64,000 nucleotides of DNA from Ga0077555 sp963741565. GTDB lineage: Bacteria > Pseudomonadota > Alphaproteobacteria > Rhizobiales > Hyphomicrobiaceae. The DNA is taken from contig CAVUIK010000002.1 in the NCBI GenBank assembly GCA_963741565.1, forward strand, positions 248,001-312,000. Direction: 5' to 3'. Below are positions 44,378 through 52,367 of this stretch, one piece after another. The translations under genes were made by a program, and so were the position numbers. The notes below the pieces were generated by a model. It ran no database searches, was not told the DNA's origin, and was given only the letters and a program-made list of their open reading frames with translations. How positions within the stretch are numbered: position 1 is the stretch's first letter; every line of letters starts with the position of its first letter.

Positions 44378-45709
44378 TCAGCGCTGCGGTGCGCCGTCCT
44401 TGTCGTCCTGGCGCCGGCGCTGGCCACGTCCTTCGCCCTCTTTCGGCTGTGGTTGACCGCCAGCTTTCGGAGGAGGCGGCTGCTGCGGCGGTGGTGGTTG
44501 CCCACCGGCCTTGGGAGGCGGTTGGGGCGGTGGGAGTCCAGTCCGCGGCGGGATGGGCGGCACGGCAGCACCGGGCGGCAGTTGGATGCTCGGCTGCGGC
44601 TTTAGCGGCTGACCTTCGTTGGGGAAGCGGCGCGGCTGGATGGGCTGCTGCGGCTGTGGGGGCACAGGTTGCTGTAAGCCACCGCCACCTTGCCTGGGTG
44701 GCCGAACGGGTTGACCTTCCGGTGGCCACTCGCGGCGCGGCGGTTGATTCGCCTGGATCGGCGGCGGCGTGCGGGGCGGCGCGACGCCGGGGAGTGGCGT
44801 CACACCCGGACGTGGTGCGCCCGGTCCAGCGCCAGAGCCCGGACCGCGTTCGCCGCGTCCCGGCTCGCCTTGCCAATTGCCGCGGCGGCGTTCACCAGAC
44901 TCCTGTATGCGCGGCGGCGGCACCTGCGCCTGCGTGCCACGGATCTGCGGACGATAGACCTGCACGGTGCCGCCCCGATTGCCGAGGAACGAACGCCCGG
45001 GACCAGGCCGATCCGACGGCACGATGCTGACGGGCCGCAGCGGCCGGCGCGTTAGCCGCTCGTAGCGAGACCTGTCGAAGCCCGCCAGGAAGATGCGCCG
45101 GTCGACGGTGCGGTGGCTCGGCACCCAGCGGGTCTGGCGCACGAACGCAATGTTGCGGTGGGGCGGCGCCACGTGCCGATAGACGCGGTTCGCCGTCAGC
45201 AAGCCGATCGGCACGAAGCACCAAGCGGCCGAGTAGCGCGGCGCCTCATAGTAGCTCTCGGAAAAGCTCAAGCTGTCGCCGCGCCATTCGGCTTCGGGCG
45301 GCAGCGGGGCCCAGCCCACTTGCTCGTCGCTATGCCGCCAAGCGACCCAGGCGGGCGCCCAATCGGTGCCGGGAACCCATAACCAGCCATCCCGTTCGTC
45401 GAGAAACCACCGCCCATAATGGAACGTGGCCCAGCCGAAGGGCTCCGCGCTCTCCCAGTACCAGCCGTGCTCCTCGGTGAAGACCCATTGCCCACGCGTA
45501 TAGGGGCGCCAGTCGCGATCCACATCCGGCGACCAAACGTAACCGTGCGTCGCATGCTGCAGCCAGCGGCCGTGCGGCTCGAGCTGCTCGTGAAAAGTTT
45601 GGAAGTCGATGCTCGGCTCCTGCGCCACCGCCCTTTCGGCCGGCAGCACCAACTGCACGGTGACGAGGAACGCGAGTCCCGCCAGCATGCGCGCAAGTAT
45701 TGATCGCAT
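44378..45709 (-). CDS. DUF6600 domain-containing exported protein with proline-rich tail
   Basis: 443 residues. Signal peptide MRSILARMLAGLAFLVTVQLVLPAERAVAQ. Residues ~35-200 hold tryptophan-rich repeats (FHEQLEPHGRWLQHATHGYVWSPDV, RPYTRGQWVFTEEHGWYWESAEPFGWATFHYGRWF, WLWVPGTDWAPAWVAWRHSDEQVGWAPLPPEA), the DUF6600 pattern. The last ~200 residues are low-complexity and rich in Pro, Gln and Gly, likely disordered. Periplasmic or surface protein of unknown function. Ends 22 nt from the terminator it shares with cimA. Confidence 0.88.
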   Translation of the reverse strand: MRSILARMLAGLAFLVTVQLVLPAERAVAQEPSIDFQTFHEQLEPHGRWLQHATHGYVWSPDVDRDWRPYTRGQWVFTEEHGWYWESAEPFGWATFHYGRWFLDERDGWLWVPGTDWAPAWVAWRHSDEQVGWAPLPPEAEWRGDSLSFSESYYEAPRYSAAWCFVPIGLLTANRVYRHVAPPHRNIAFVRQTRWVPSHRTVDRRIFLAGFDRSRYERLTRRPLRPVSIVPSDRPGPGRSFLGNRGGTVQVYRPQIRGTQAQVPPPRIQESGERRRGNWQGEPGRGERGPGSGAGPGAPRPGVTPLPGVAPPRTPPPIQANQPPRREWPPEGQPVRPPRQGGGGLQQPVPPQPQQPIQPRRFPNEGQPLKPQPSIQLPPGAAVPPIPPRTGLPPPQPPPKAGGQPPPPQQPPPPKAGGQPQPKEGEGRGQRRRQDDKDGAPQR

Positions 45710-45824
45710 AAAACCTCCTGTGGTCGAATCGCCGTTGCGGCGTTGACCGTCGGCGAATGATAACGCACACCGAACCTGAATGCGGGATGACCGGTGCGTA
45801 GCCCAGGCCAGTTATCCCTCAGTT

Positions 45825-46139
45825 TCAATGATCGTTTGGCCGCGACTTCTCAAAGTTGGCCTGCTGGGTCGCGGTGGCTTCCTTCTGGTGCTTGGCCTGC
45901 CAGTCCTTATAGGGCATGCCGTAGACGATCTCGCGGGCATCGTCCTTGGTCAGGGTGTGTCCTTTCTCGGTGGCCGCCTCCTGAAACCAGTTGGCGAGGC
46001 AATTCCTGCAAAAGCCGGCGAGATTCATCATGTCGATGTTCTGGACGTCTGTGCGCGTGCGCAGGTGCTGCACCAGCTTGCGGTAGGCAGCGGCTTGCAG
46101 CTCGGTCTCGGTTTTGGCGTCGAAGGTCGGCTTGGTCAC
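45825..46139 (-). CDS. DUF1244 domain protein (own GTG start, or C-terminal part of fusion)
   Basis: 104 residues if translation begins at the GTG at 46139, which has GAGGAG nine bases upstream. Content: FDAKTETELQAAAYRKLVQHLRTRTDVQNIDMMNLAGFCRNCLANWFQEAATEKG, the full DUF1244 family (the CRNC pair included), of normal length for a standalone protein. The same frame is open through the preceding amidohydrolase gene, so a fused product is possible too. In related bacteria the two are usually separate neighbours. Function unknown. Confidence 0.8.
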   Translation of the reverse strand: MTKPTFDAKTETELQAAAYRKLVQHLRTRTDVQNIDMMNLAGFCRNCLANWFQEAATEKGHTLTKDDAREIVYGMPYKDWQAKHQKEATATQQANFEKSRPNDH

Positions 46140-46952
46140 GGGGCGTACTCCTCGGCTGGTGCTGGGATGGCTGCTATTGATCTGGAGATCGGGGCGGCGG
46201 GCAAGGCTGTCAATGACGTCGCCGATACGCGCGGCCCAGTTGGCCTGGCCGTCGGCATCGCGAATGAGATCCTGGCGAACCTCGATGATAGCGTTGGGAA
46301 GCGCCCGCGATGTGCCGTGCAGCCACAGCGTGTCGCCCTCGAGGCTGCCGCGATAGGGCTCGTTGTCGCCGACGATCATCGTGCCGTCGGCGGAGAAGGC
46401 CTCGATCAACGGCACCGACAACCGGGGATCGTGATCCCAGAGGATGCCGACGTGCCAGGGCCGGGGCACGCCTTTCCAGCTTTCCGTGAAGCTGTGGATC
46501 GACAGGATGGCCGGGGCGATGCCGGTCGCGATGCACTGGTCCAGCACGGCGTCGATCGCCGTGTGATAAGGCTCCCAATAGAGCCGGATGCGCCGCTCGA
46601 GCTCGGCCTCCGTCAGATTGCGGTTGCCGGGAACGATCGCGCCGTCGGAGAGGCGCATGATCAGCGTCGGATCGTCAGCCCCGCGGTTCGGGTCGATCAG
46701 CAGCCGCGAGTACTGCGTCAGTAGCGCGGGGGCGCCAAATCGGCGGGCCAGCGCCAAGGTAACCGCCTCCGCACCAATGTCGTAGGCGATATGGCGCTTG
46801 AGTTGGTCCGGTGGCAGACCGAGCGTGGCATATCCCGGTGGAAATGCGTTTGAGGCGTGATCGCACAGCAGAATGAGTCCGGCGTCAGCGCGCCCGCCGA
46901 CGATACGGAAACTTTCAGCCTGTTGGCTGGCGATGTGGGGAGCTGGTGACAT
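45825..46952 (-). CDS. N-formylglutamate amidohydrolase, in frame with DUF1244
   Basis: 375 residues from the ATG at 46952 if read through. Residues ~1-265 are an N-formylglutamate amidohydrolase: LILLCDHASNAFPPGYATLGL, LLIDPNRGADDPTLIMRLSDG, SIHSFTESW and VGDNEPYRG, typical for this zinc enzyme family, which releases formate and glutamate (histidine breakdown) or acts on similar N-acyl amino acids. There is no stop before the DUF1244 domain that follows. The linker HPSTSRGVRPVT contains a ribosome-binding site for the GTG start. Whether this is a real fusion or a lost stop cannot be decided here. Confidence 0.85.
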   Translation of the reverse strand: MSPAPHIASQQAESFRIVGGRADAGLILLCDHASNAFPPGYATLGLPPDQLKRHIAYDIGAEAVTLALARRFGAPALLTQYSRLLIDPNRGADDPTLIMRLSDGAIVPGNRNLTEAELERRIRLYWEPYHTAIDAVLDQCIATGIAPAILSIHSFTESWKGVPRPWHVGILWDHDPRLSVPLIEAFSADGTMIVGDNEPYRGSLEGDTLWLHGTSRALPNAIIEVRQDLIRDADGQANWAARIGDVIDSLARRPDLQINSSHPSTSRGVRPVTKPTFDAKTETELQAAAYRKLVQHLRTRTDVQNIDMMNLAGFCRNCLANWFQEAATEKGHTLTKDDAREIVYGMPYKDWQAKHQKEATATQQANFEKSRPNDH

Positions 46953-47082
46953 GGGCGGACTATAGGTCGCCGGGGGCACGGTCGGAAGGGTCGCCGTTGC
47001 TGGCTGGGGATGAGCTAGGCGCAGCTTGACGGGGGCGTGGCCGCGCGCCTCTATGCGCCGAGCCATGCGAGAGGACGAATCA

Positions 47083-48405
47083 ATGGCCATGGACCGGCGC
47101 GTTTTGCTGAGGGAACTCTATGAGGCGGCCGTCCATGCGGCGCATCCGGACGGCTGTCTGATTCCCCACCTGCCGGCGGTTCCGAGCACCGGCCGGTTGA
47201 TCGTGCTCTCGGTTGGCAAGGCCGCAGCCGCCATGGCCGCGACGGCGGAGCGGCATTACCGGGATCACGGCGGACTCGCGCGCGTGTCGGGAGTGACGAC
47301 GGCGCCACATGGTTATGCCGCAACGCTTGGACATCACGCGATCGAGGCGCTCACAATTGTCGAAGGCCGTCATCCCACCCCGGACGACGGCAGCGAACGG
47401 GCGGCCGCGGCGGCCCTGGCGGCGGCGGCGACGGCTGGCCCCGAGGATCTGGTGCTGGTGCTGTTGTCGGGCGGGGCTTCGGCACTCTGGGCGGCCCCGG
47501 CGCCGGGTCTCGACCTCGCAGGCAAAACGGCTTTGACGCGCGGGCTTTTAAAATGCGGCGCCGACATCCACGAGATGAACACCGTGCGCCGCCATCTGTC
47601 GCGCATCAAGGGCGGGCGGCTTGCCAAGGCGGCGACAGGCGCCGGGCTGTTGACCCTCGCAATTTCCGATGTGCCGGGCGACGATCCCGCGACCATCGGA
47701 TCGGGGCCGACGGTGCCCGATCCCACCACGCTGGCCGATGCCCGGGTCGTGATCGCGAAACGGCGCCAACGCATGGGGGCGCTGGGACTGCCGGTGCCCC
47801 CTGCCGTGGACGCTGTCCTGGCTGATCCCGCGAGCGAGACGATCAAGGCCACAGATGTCTGCTTCGCGCGCGCCGAATACCGCATTCTCGCCACGCCCAA
47901 GGCCGCGCTCGACGCGGCGGCCCAATGCGCACGGGCGGCCGGATTCGATGTCCTCAATCTCGGCGATAAGGTGACGGGCGAGGCGCGCGAGGTGGCCAAC
48001 GCGCATGCACGTCTGGCGATCGACGCCAAAGCCGCCGGACGACGCCTGGCCATCATCAGCGGTGGCGAGCTCGAGGTGACGGTCAGGAACCGCGCGGGGC
48101 GGGGAGGGCGAAGTCAGGAGTATGCGCTGGCGCTGGCCGTGGCGCTGGGCGGGACGATCGGCATGAGCGCGCTCGCCGCCGATACCGATGGGATCGATGG
48201 CGGGGATGGCCGGGTCAATGATCCGGCAGGCGCCATGGTTTCGTCGGCGACCGTCCGGGACGCAGCTGCGCGCCATCTGATTGCCAAGAATTACCTCGAC
48301 AACAACGATGCAACGTCCTTCTTCGAGGCTGCGGGCGATCTCATCGTTCGCGGCCCGACGCATACCAACGTCAATGATTTCCGCATCATCCTGGTCGAAC
48401 CTTGA
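47083..48405 (+). CDS. glycerate kinase, MOFRL/GckA type 2 family
   Basis: 440 residues from the ATG at 47083, with GAGAGGAC upstream. Phosphorylates glycerate to 2-phosphoglycerate. Seen: IVLSVGKAAAAMAATAERHY at the N-terminus, EGRHPTPDDGSERAAAA, LVLLSGGASALWAAPAPGLDL, the catalytic Lys/Arg region EMNTVRRHLSRIKGGRLAK, SDVPGDDPATIGSGPTVPD, and the C-terminal MOFRL domain (RLAIISGGELEVTVR, GRGGRSQEYALALA, ADTDGIDG, GPTHTNVNDFRIIL). Divergent from the amidohydrolase gene. Stop overlaps the next gene. Confidence 0.92.
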   Translation: MAMDRRVLLRELYEAAVHAAHPDGCLIPHLPAVPSTGRLIVLSVGKAAAAMAATAERHYRDHGGLARVSGVTTAPHGYAATLGHHAIEALTIVEGRHPTPDDGSERAAAAALAAAATAGPEDLVLVLLSGGASALWAAPAPGLDLAGKTALTRGLLKCGADIHEMNTVRRHLSRIKGGRLAKAATGAGLLTLAISDVPGDDPATIGSGPTVPDPTTLADARVVIAKRRQRMGALGLPVPPAVDAVLADPASETIKATDVCFARAEYRILATPKAALDAAAQCARAAGFDVLNLGDKVTGEAREVANAHARLAIDAKAAGRRLAIISGGELEVTVRNRAGRGGRSQEYALALAVALGGTIGMSALAADTDGIDGGDGRVNDPAGAMVSSATVRDAAARHLIAKNYLDNNDATSFFEAAGDLIVRGPTHTNVNDFRIILVEP

Positions 48406-48902
48406 GCGAGCATTCCCCAAATCAGTCACCGCCGTCGTTGACGCAGCCGCGTTCGCGGGGTTGCCGGACGGTTGTGCACACGACGGTTGTGCTCACGCTG
48501 GGACTCATGTTGGGCAGCGCGCCGGCATGGGCCGACTTGAAGCTCTGCAACGCCACGTCAGGCCGCATCGGTGTTGCCATCGGCTACCAGGATGGCAAGG
48601 GCTGGGCGACTGAAGGCTGGTGGAACATTGCGTCACAGACGTGCGAAACGCTGCTGAAGGGAACATTGGGTAGCCGCTTCTACTACGTACACGCCATCGA
48701 CTACGACCGGGGTGGCGAATGGGCCGGCAGCAACATGATGTGCACGGCAGACAAGACGTTCACGGTTCGTGGCAACCAGGACTGCCAGCGCCGCGGCTAT
48801 AAGCGGACTGGATTTTTCGAGGTCGACACCAACGACGCGAAGGACTGGACCATCCGGTTGACCGATCCGGGTGAAGGCGCAACCGCTGGCAAAGCGAAAT
48901 AG
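48402..48902 (+). CDS. DUF1036 domain-containing exported protein
   Basis: 166 residues starting at TTG, which overlaps the glycerate kinase stop (TTGA). A later GTG at 48474 is an alternative that would start at the signal peptide. Signal sequence VVLTLGLMLGSAPAWA. DUF1036 core: DLKLCNATSGRIGVAIGYQDGKGWATEGWWNIASQTCETLLKG, then RFYYVHAIDYDRGGEW and CTADKTFTVRGNQDCQRRGYKRTGFFEVDTND. Conserved cysteines suggest disulfides in the periplasm. Function unknown. Confidence 0.9.
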   Translation: MSEHSPNQSPPSLTQPRSRGCRTVVHTTVVLTLGLMLGSAPAWADLKLCNATSGRIGVAIGYQDGKGWATEGWWNIASQTCETLLKGTLGSRFYYVHAIDYDRGGEWAGSNMMCTADKTFTVRGNQDCQRRGYKRTGFFEVDTNDAKDWTIRLTDPGEGATAGKAK

Positions 48903-48907
48903 CGCTC

Positions 48908-49369
48908 ATGGGTGCGCGCGCGCAAAGTCGGGCTTTCGTTCTGGCTGTAGCGCTGGCAGTTTCCGCCTGCGCCAGCAGCCTGCCGCAGACCAATACCGCG
49001 GCGATCGGCGTGGAGGTTGAGGGACGTCAGAAAGATGGTGGCTACAAGCTGACGGCGCGCGAAGCGCAGCTTGGCTGCCCGATGCTTGGGGCTGAGATAT
49101 CGACCATCGCGGGTCGCATGCAGGCTCATATCGGCTCGGCCAAGGCCGAGCGCGATAACCCGCCGCAAACGGTGAGCGCGATGTTCCAGCGCATGGGCGG
49201 CGGCAGCAAGGGGCTTGCGGCCATCGGGCGCTACAATGAAGACCGGACGCACGCCGTTGCGCTGCGCGCCTCCGCGACCCAGAAGCGCTGCGCGCTGCCC
49301 GAGGCCGACAAGAAGTTCGAGGAAGCGGAAGCCAAACTCGCCGAATTCAATGCAACGGCGAAGAAATAG
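48908..49369 (+). CDS. putative lipoprotein of unknown function
   Basis: 153 residues. Lipoprotein signal: hydrophobic VLAVALAVSAC with a lipobox VSAC at residue ~21, so it is likely anchored by lipid. The mature part has coiled-coil-like stretches near the end (ADKKFEEAEAKLAEFNATAKK) and two other cysteines (GCPM, RCALP). No family recognised. It lies 5 nt after the DUF1036 gene and is likely co-transcribed with it. Confidence 0.7.
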   Translation: MGARAQSRAFVLAVALAVSACASSLPQTNTAAIGVEVEGRQKDGGYKLTAREAQLGCPMLGAEISTIAGRMQAHIGSAKAERDNPPQTVSAMFQRMGGGSKGLAAIGRYNEDRTHAVALRASATQKRCALPEADKKFEEAEAKLAEFNATAKK

Positions 49370-49387
49370 ATGGATGGGCCGCGGGGT

Positions 49388-50269
49388 TCAAATGCCCTGC
49401 CCGTCGACGTCGCGCTTCAGGTCGTCATAGGATTGCTTGGCGCCGGGCGCGAATGGGTGCACGTCCATCAATTGCTTCATCACCTCAAAGGCGCCCTTCT
49501 TGTTGCCGATCTCGCGCCAGATCTGCGCCAGCCCTTCGAGCGCCTTGTAGTGGTTCGGTTCGAGCGCGAGCACGCGGCGCAAATCGCCGACCGCACCCTC
49601 GAAGCTGTTCTGCATGAAGCGCATATAGGCGCGCTGATTAAAGCCCTCGGCGTACTCGGGCGCCAGCGTCGTGATGTGCTCCAGCAGCTTCTCGGCAAGC
49701 TCGAATTTTTTCTCGTTGATCGCCTTTGACGAGCGCGACATCAGGAGATTGACGGTGTCGCTTCCCGAATGGCGCCAGAGACGCTCGACCTGATCGGAAA
49801 TCTTCTTGGCGGCGGCTTCGTCCTCGGCGGTCGCCAACTGGGCGTAGAGATCGCCGAGCGACTTGGCTTTTTCCTCCGCCGTCTGCGGCAGCTTGTCGAC
49901 CGGACGCGCGCCGTCCGACTTCGGCTGCGCCAAAGCATTGGGTGCCTTCGGTTGCGCTTTCGGGTCGCCAACCTTGGGATCTGCAAGCTGGGGATCAGTC
50001 TTGGGATCGGTTTTGGACTCAGCCTTGCCGTCAGCTGGCGGCTTACTTTGTGGCGCCCGATCCGATTTCTTGCCGGGTTCTTTCGCTTTCGGCTCGACCG
50101 GCACGGGGCCAGACTGATTAGGCCCCAACGGATTGGGGCCAGACGGGTTGGGTCCTGGACGTTCCGGAGGGGTCTGAGCGTTGACCGTGGGCAAGCCGCT
50201 GGCGAACGCCAGAAGCGTGGCGACGGCACTGATCCGCAGACGGGGCAGGATGATGCGCGATTGTGTCAT
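49388..50269 (-). CDS. tetratricopeptide repeat exported protein
   Basis: 293 residues. Signal peptide MTQSRIILPRLRISAVATLLAFASGLPTVNAQ. A Pro/Lys/Asp-rich spacer (~residues 35-120, with repeats such as PNPSGPNPLGPNQSGP and DPKTDPQLADPKVGDPK) leads to TPR repeats near the C-terminus: KKFELAEKLLEHITTLAPEYAEGFNQRAYMRFMQ, FEGAVGDLRRVLALEPNHYKALEGLAQIW. Periplasmic scaffold of unknown partner. Convergent with the lipoprotein gene. Confidence 0.85.
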   Translation of the reverse strand: MTQSRIILPRLRISAVATLLAFASGLPTVNAQTPPERPGPNPSGPNPLGPNQSGPVPVEPKAKEPGKKSDRAPQSKPPADGKAESKTDPKTDPQLADPKVGDPKAQPKAPNALAQPKSDGARPVDKLPQTAEEKAKSLGDLYAQLATAEDEAAAKKISDQVERLWRHSGSDTVNLLMSRSSKAINEKKFELAEKLLEHITTLAPEYAEGFNQRAYMRFMQNSFEGAVGDLRRVLALEPNHYKALEGLAQIWREIGNKKGAFEVMKQLMDVHPFAPGAKQSYDDLKRDVDGQGI

Positions 50270-50313
50270 GGCACTACACTACTGCGCGCCAATCGTGGCG
50301 TCAAAAAGCCGAT

Positions 50314-50340
50314 GGCGCCGTAGCCCAAGGGCTCGGCGCC
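50314..50340 (-). terminator. probable terminator after rpmJ
   Basis: On the minus strand a stem GGCGCCG/CGGCGCC with an inner AGCCC/GGGCT pair is followed by ATCGGCTTTTTG. It lies 25 nt after the L36 stop codon. Confidence 0.55.
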
Positions 50341-50364
50341 AAATGATCGGCGGTCACACCAAGG

Positions 50365-50490
50365 TTAACCCTGGCGCGCCTTGAACCGGCGGTTGGTCTT
50401 GTTGATAACGTAGACGCGGCCCTTGCGGCGCACGACGCGATTGTCGCGATGGCGACCACGGAGCGACTTGAGCGAGTTTCTGACCTTCAT
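50365..50490 (-). CDS. rpmJ: 50S ribosomal protein L36 (type B, zinc-independent)
   Basis: 41 residues: MKVRNSLKSLRGRHRDNR, then VVRRKGRVYVINKTNRRFKARQG. It is the YkgO-like form that lacks the zinc-binding cysteines; all four ligand positions are changed and the length (41) is typical for this form in Alphaproteobacteria. Part of the large ribosomal subunit. The start is the ATG at 50490; residues further upstream in frame are not part of the protein. Confidence 0.95.
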   Translation of the reverse strand: MKVRNSLKSLRGRHRDNRVVRRKGRVYVINKTNRRFKARQG

Positions 50491-50678
50491 GGCCTTCACC
50501 GGTTCTGATGGGGTTCGCACAAACTGTCCGGCACGCCTGCCGCTCGGAGCGGAGGCTGAACAGGTTTGCGAAGCCTGGAAAAGTTGGCGCAACCTATGCG
50601 CGCCCGTCGCGCGTGTCAATTGTGCTCGTTCTAGTGCGCTCGTTTGGTCTTTTGGGCCGTCGGGAGGTCTGATCGGGA

Positions 50679-50753
50679 TGGTGGGCGGTACAGGGATCGA
50701 ACCTGTGACCCCTACCATGTCAAGGTAGTGCTCTACCGCTGAGCTAACCGCCC
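50679..50753 (-). tRNA. tRNA-Val (anticodon GAC)
   Basis: On the minus strand the acceptor stem GGGCGGT pairs with ACCGCCC, the D-arm has TTAGCTCAGCGGTAGAGC, the anticodon arm is CTACC-TTGACAT-GGTAG with anticodon GAC, and the T-arm contains GGTTCGATCC. Discriminator A is followed by an encoded CCA. Reads GUC and GUU valine codons. It lies between rpmJ and the CoA-transferase gene. Confidence 0.95.
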
Positions 50754-50931
50754 ATCCTCGAGCGCCTTGCGGCGTCCCGCGATCCTATATCGGCAATATT
50801 CGGGCCGTGCAAGGTGGGCGTGCGAGACCTGAAGCAGAACGCGCACGATTGGTGCTGACCGCGGCAGGGCGGACAAGGTTGATCGCGATATGCAACCGCC
50901 GCTTGCAGTTCGCCCGGGTGGCCGAGATCGG

Positions 50932-52150
50932 TCAGGCGCCGCGCGGCCCGGCGACGACCTTGTCGTCGTGCAGGCGGCCGATTTCGCCACTGGAGAGACC
51001 GAGAATATCGGCGAGGATCTCGTCGGTGTGCTGGCCGAGGCGCGGCGCGGGCTTCGGGGCTAAGCGCGTTGCGTCCTTGAAGTCGAACGGGGAGGCAGCA
51101 GACCAGAACGTGCCGATTCCCGGCTGGTCGACACGGGCGAACATCGGATTGCCGGTCAGGATCGGATCGCCGATCAGCTCGCGGGGCGTCATGTAGGGGC
51201 CCCAGAGCGCGCCGGCCTTCGACAGGATAGCCGCCGCTTCCGCACGGGTCAGCGATGCAATCCAGGGCGCAATGACGGCGGCGAGATTGGCGCGCACCTT
51301 CCAGCGATGCGCTTCATCCTGCAGGTCGACGCCGTGGCTCTGTTCGATCGCCCTGAACTGTGCTCCGAGATTGCCGGCTGCGGCCAGCGCATCGATCTGG
51401 CGGCCGGTGAACACGCAGATCATGACGTGGCAACCGTCCTTGGTGGCGAAGTCGCGCGCGAAGGTACCGAACACCTCGTTGCCAAAACGTGGGCGATCGA
51501 CCTTGTTGAGTCTCGGCCTCGCCGAGGTAACCGAGCGCGGCAGTGGCGGCGAGCGCCACGTCCTGCAGCGCGACGCGAACCACTTGCCCGCGCCCCGTGC
51601 GCGTGCGGTGGCGCTCGGCGGCGAGTAGCGCCATGGCGGCTGCATAACCAGTCGCGATGTCCCATGCCGGCAGCACCTGGTTCACGGGCCCTGAATGGCC
51701 AACCGGGCCGGTAATCATCGGGAAGCCGGTGATGGCGTTGACAGTGTAATCGACCTGCGCAGAGCCGTCGCGCGCGCCGATGATGTTGAGGGCGATGAGA
51801 TCGGCGCGCTTGGCCGTGAGGGTCTCGTAGGCGATCCACCCGCGGGCTGGCAGGTTGGTCGAGAACATGCCGGCGTCGGCGCCGGGTGCCGTGATCAGGG
51901 CGGTGATCAGCTCGCGGCCGCGCGGTGATTTCAGGTCGACGGCGAAGGAGCGCTTGCCCTTGTTGAGGCCCGCCCAATAGATGCTGGTGCCATCGGCGGT
52001 GACTGGCCAACGCTCGGCATCGAGGCCGCCACCGATATCGTCGAAGCGGATCACATCGGCGCCGAGCGCCGCCAGCGTCATGCCACCGAGCGGGGCCGCG
52101 ACGAAGGCCGAGCCCTCGATGATGCGCATTCCGTCCAACAAGCCAGGCAT
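50932..52150 (-). CDS. CaiB/BaiF family CoA-transferase, frameshifted in this sequence
   Basis: About 405 residues once one extra base near 51511 is dropped. N-terminal part: MPGLLDGMRIIEGSAFVAAPLGGMTLAALGADVIRFDDIGGG, the family III start, then NKGKRSFAVDLKSPRGREL and GYLGEAE where the frame slips. The other frame continues NKVDRPRFGNEVFGTFARDFATKDGCHVMICVFTGRQ and ends with LGLSSGEIGRLHDDKVVAG. Removing the A in sense GAGACTC joins them. The catalytic aspartate of family III enzymes would lie around MFSTNLPARG, which lacks the usual ENFRPG form; activity therefore uncertain. GGAGAGG precedes the ATG at 52150. Confidence 0.78.
51511..51511 (-). other. probable single-base insertion in CoA-transferase gene
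   Basis: Sense GAG-GCC-GAG-A-CTC-AAC-AAG: without the A the frame reads EAELNKVDRPRFGNEVF and is continuous with the rest of the family III domain. Confidence 0.75.
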
Positions 52151-52367
52151 CTGCAACCTCTCCGTGCGTTTATGCGGTTCGCTGCGGTGATCCAGCCGCC
52201 GCAGTGCATTGCGGACTGTGGTCGAGATTGCCACGCCGCGGCCCAAATCCCGCTACAGCAGGTTTGTACTCTCGACAAGACCAAGAGGAAATGCCTAGAA
52301 ATCCAGGGGTTGCGACGAATAGGCGACCACCGATGTCCGAGCACCGTGCCGCAGGGGAGCTGGCCAA

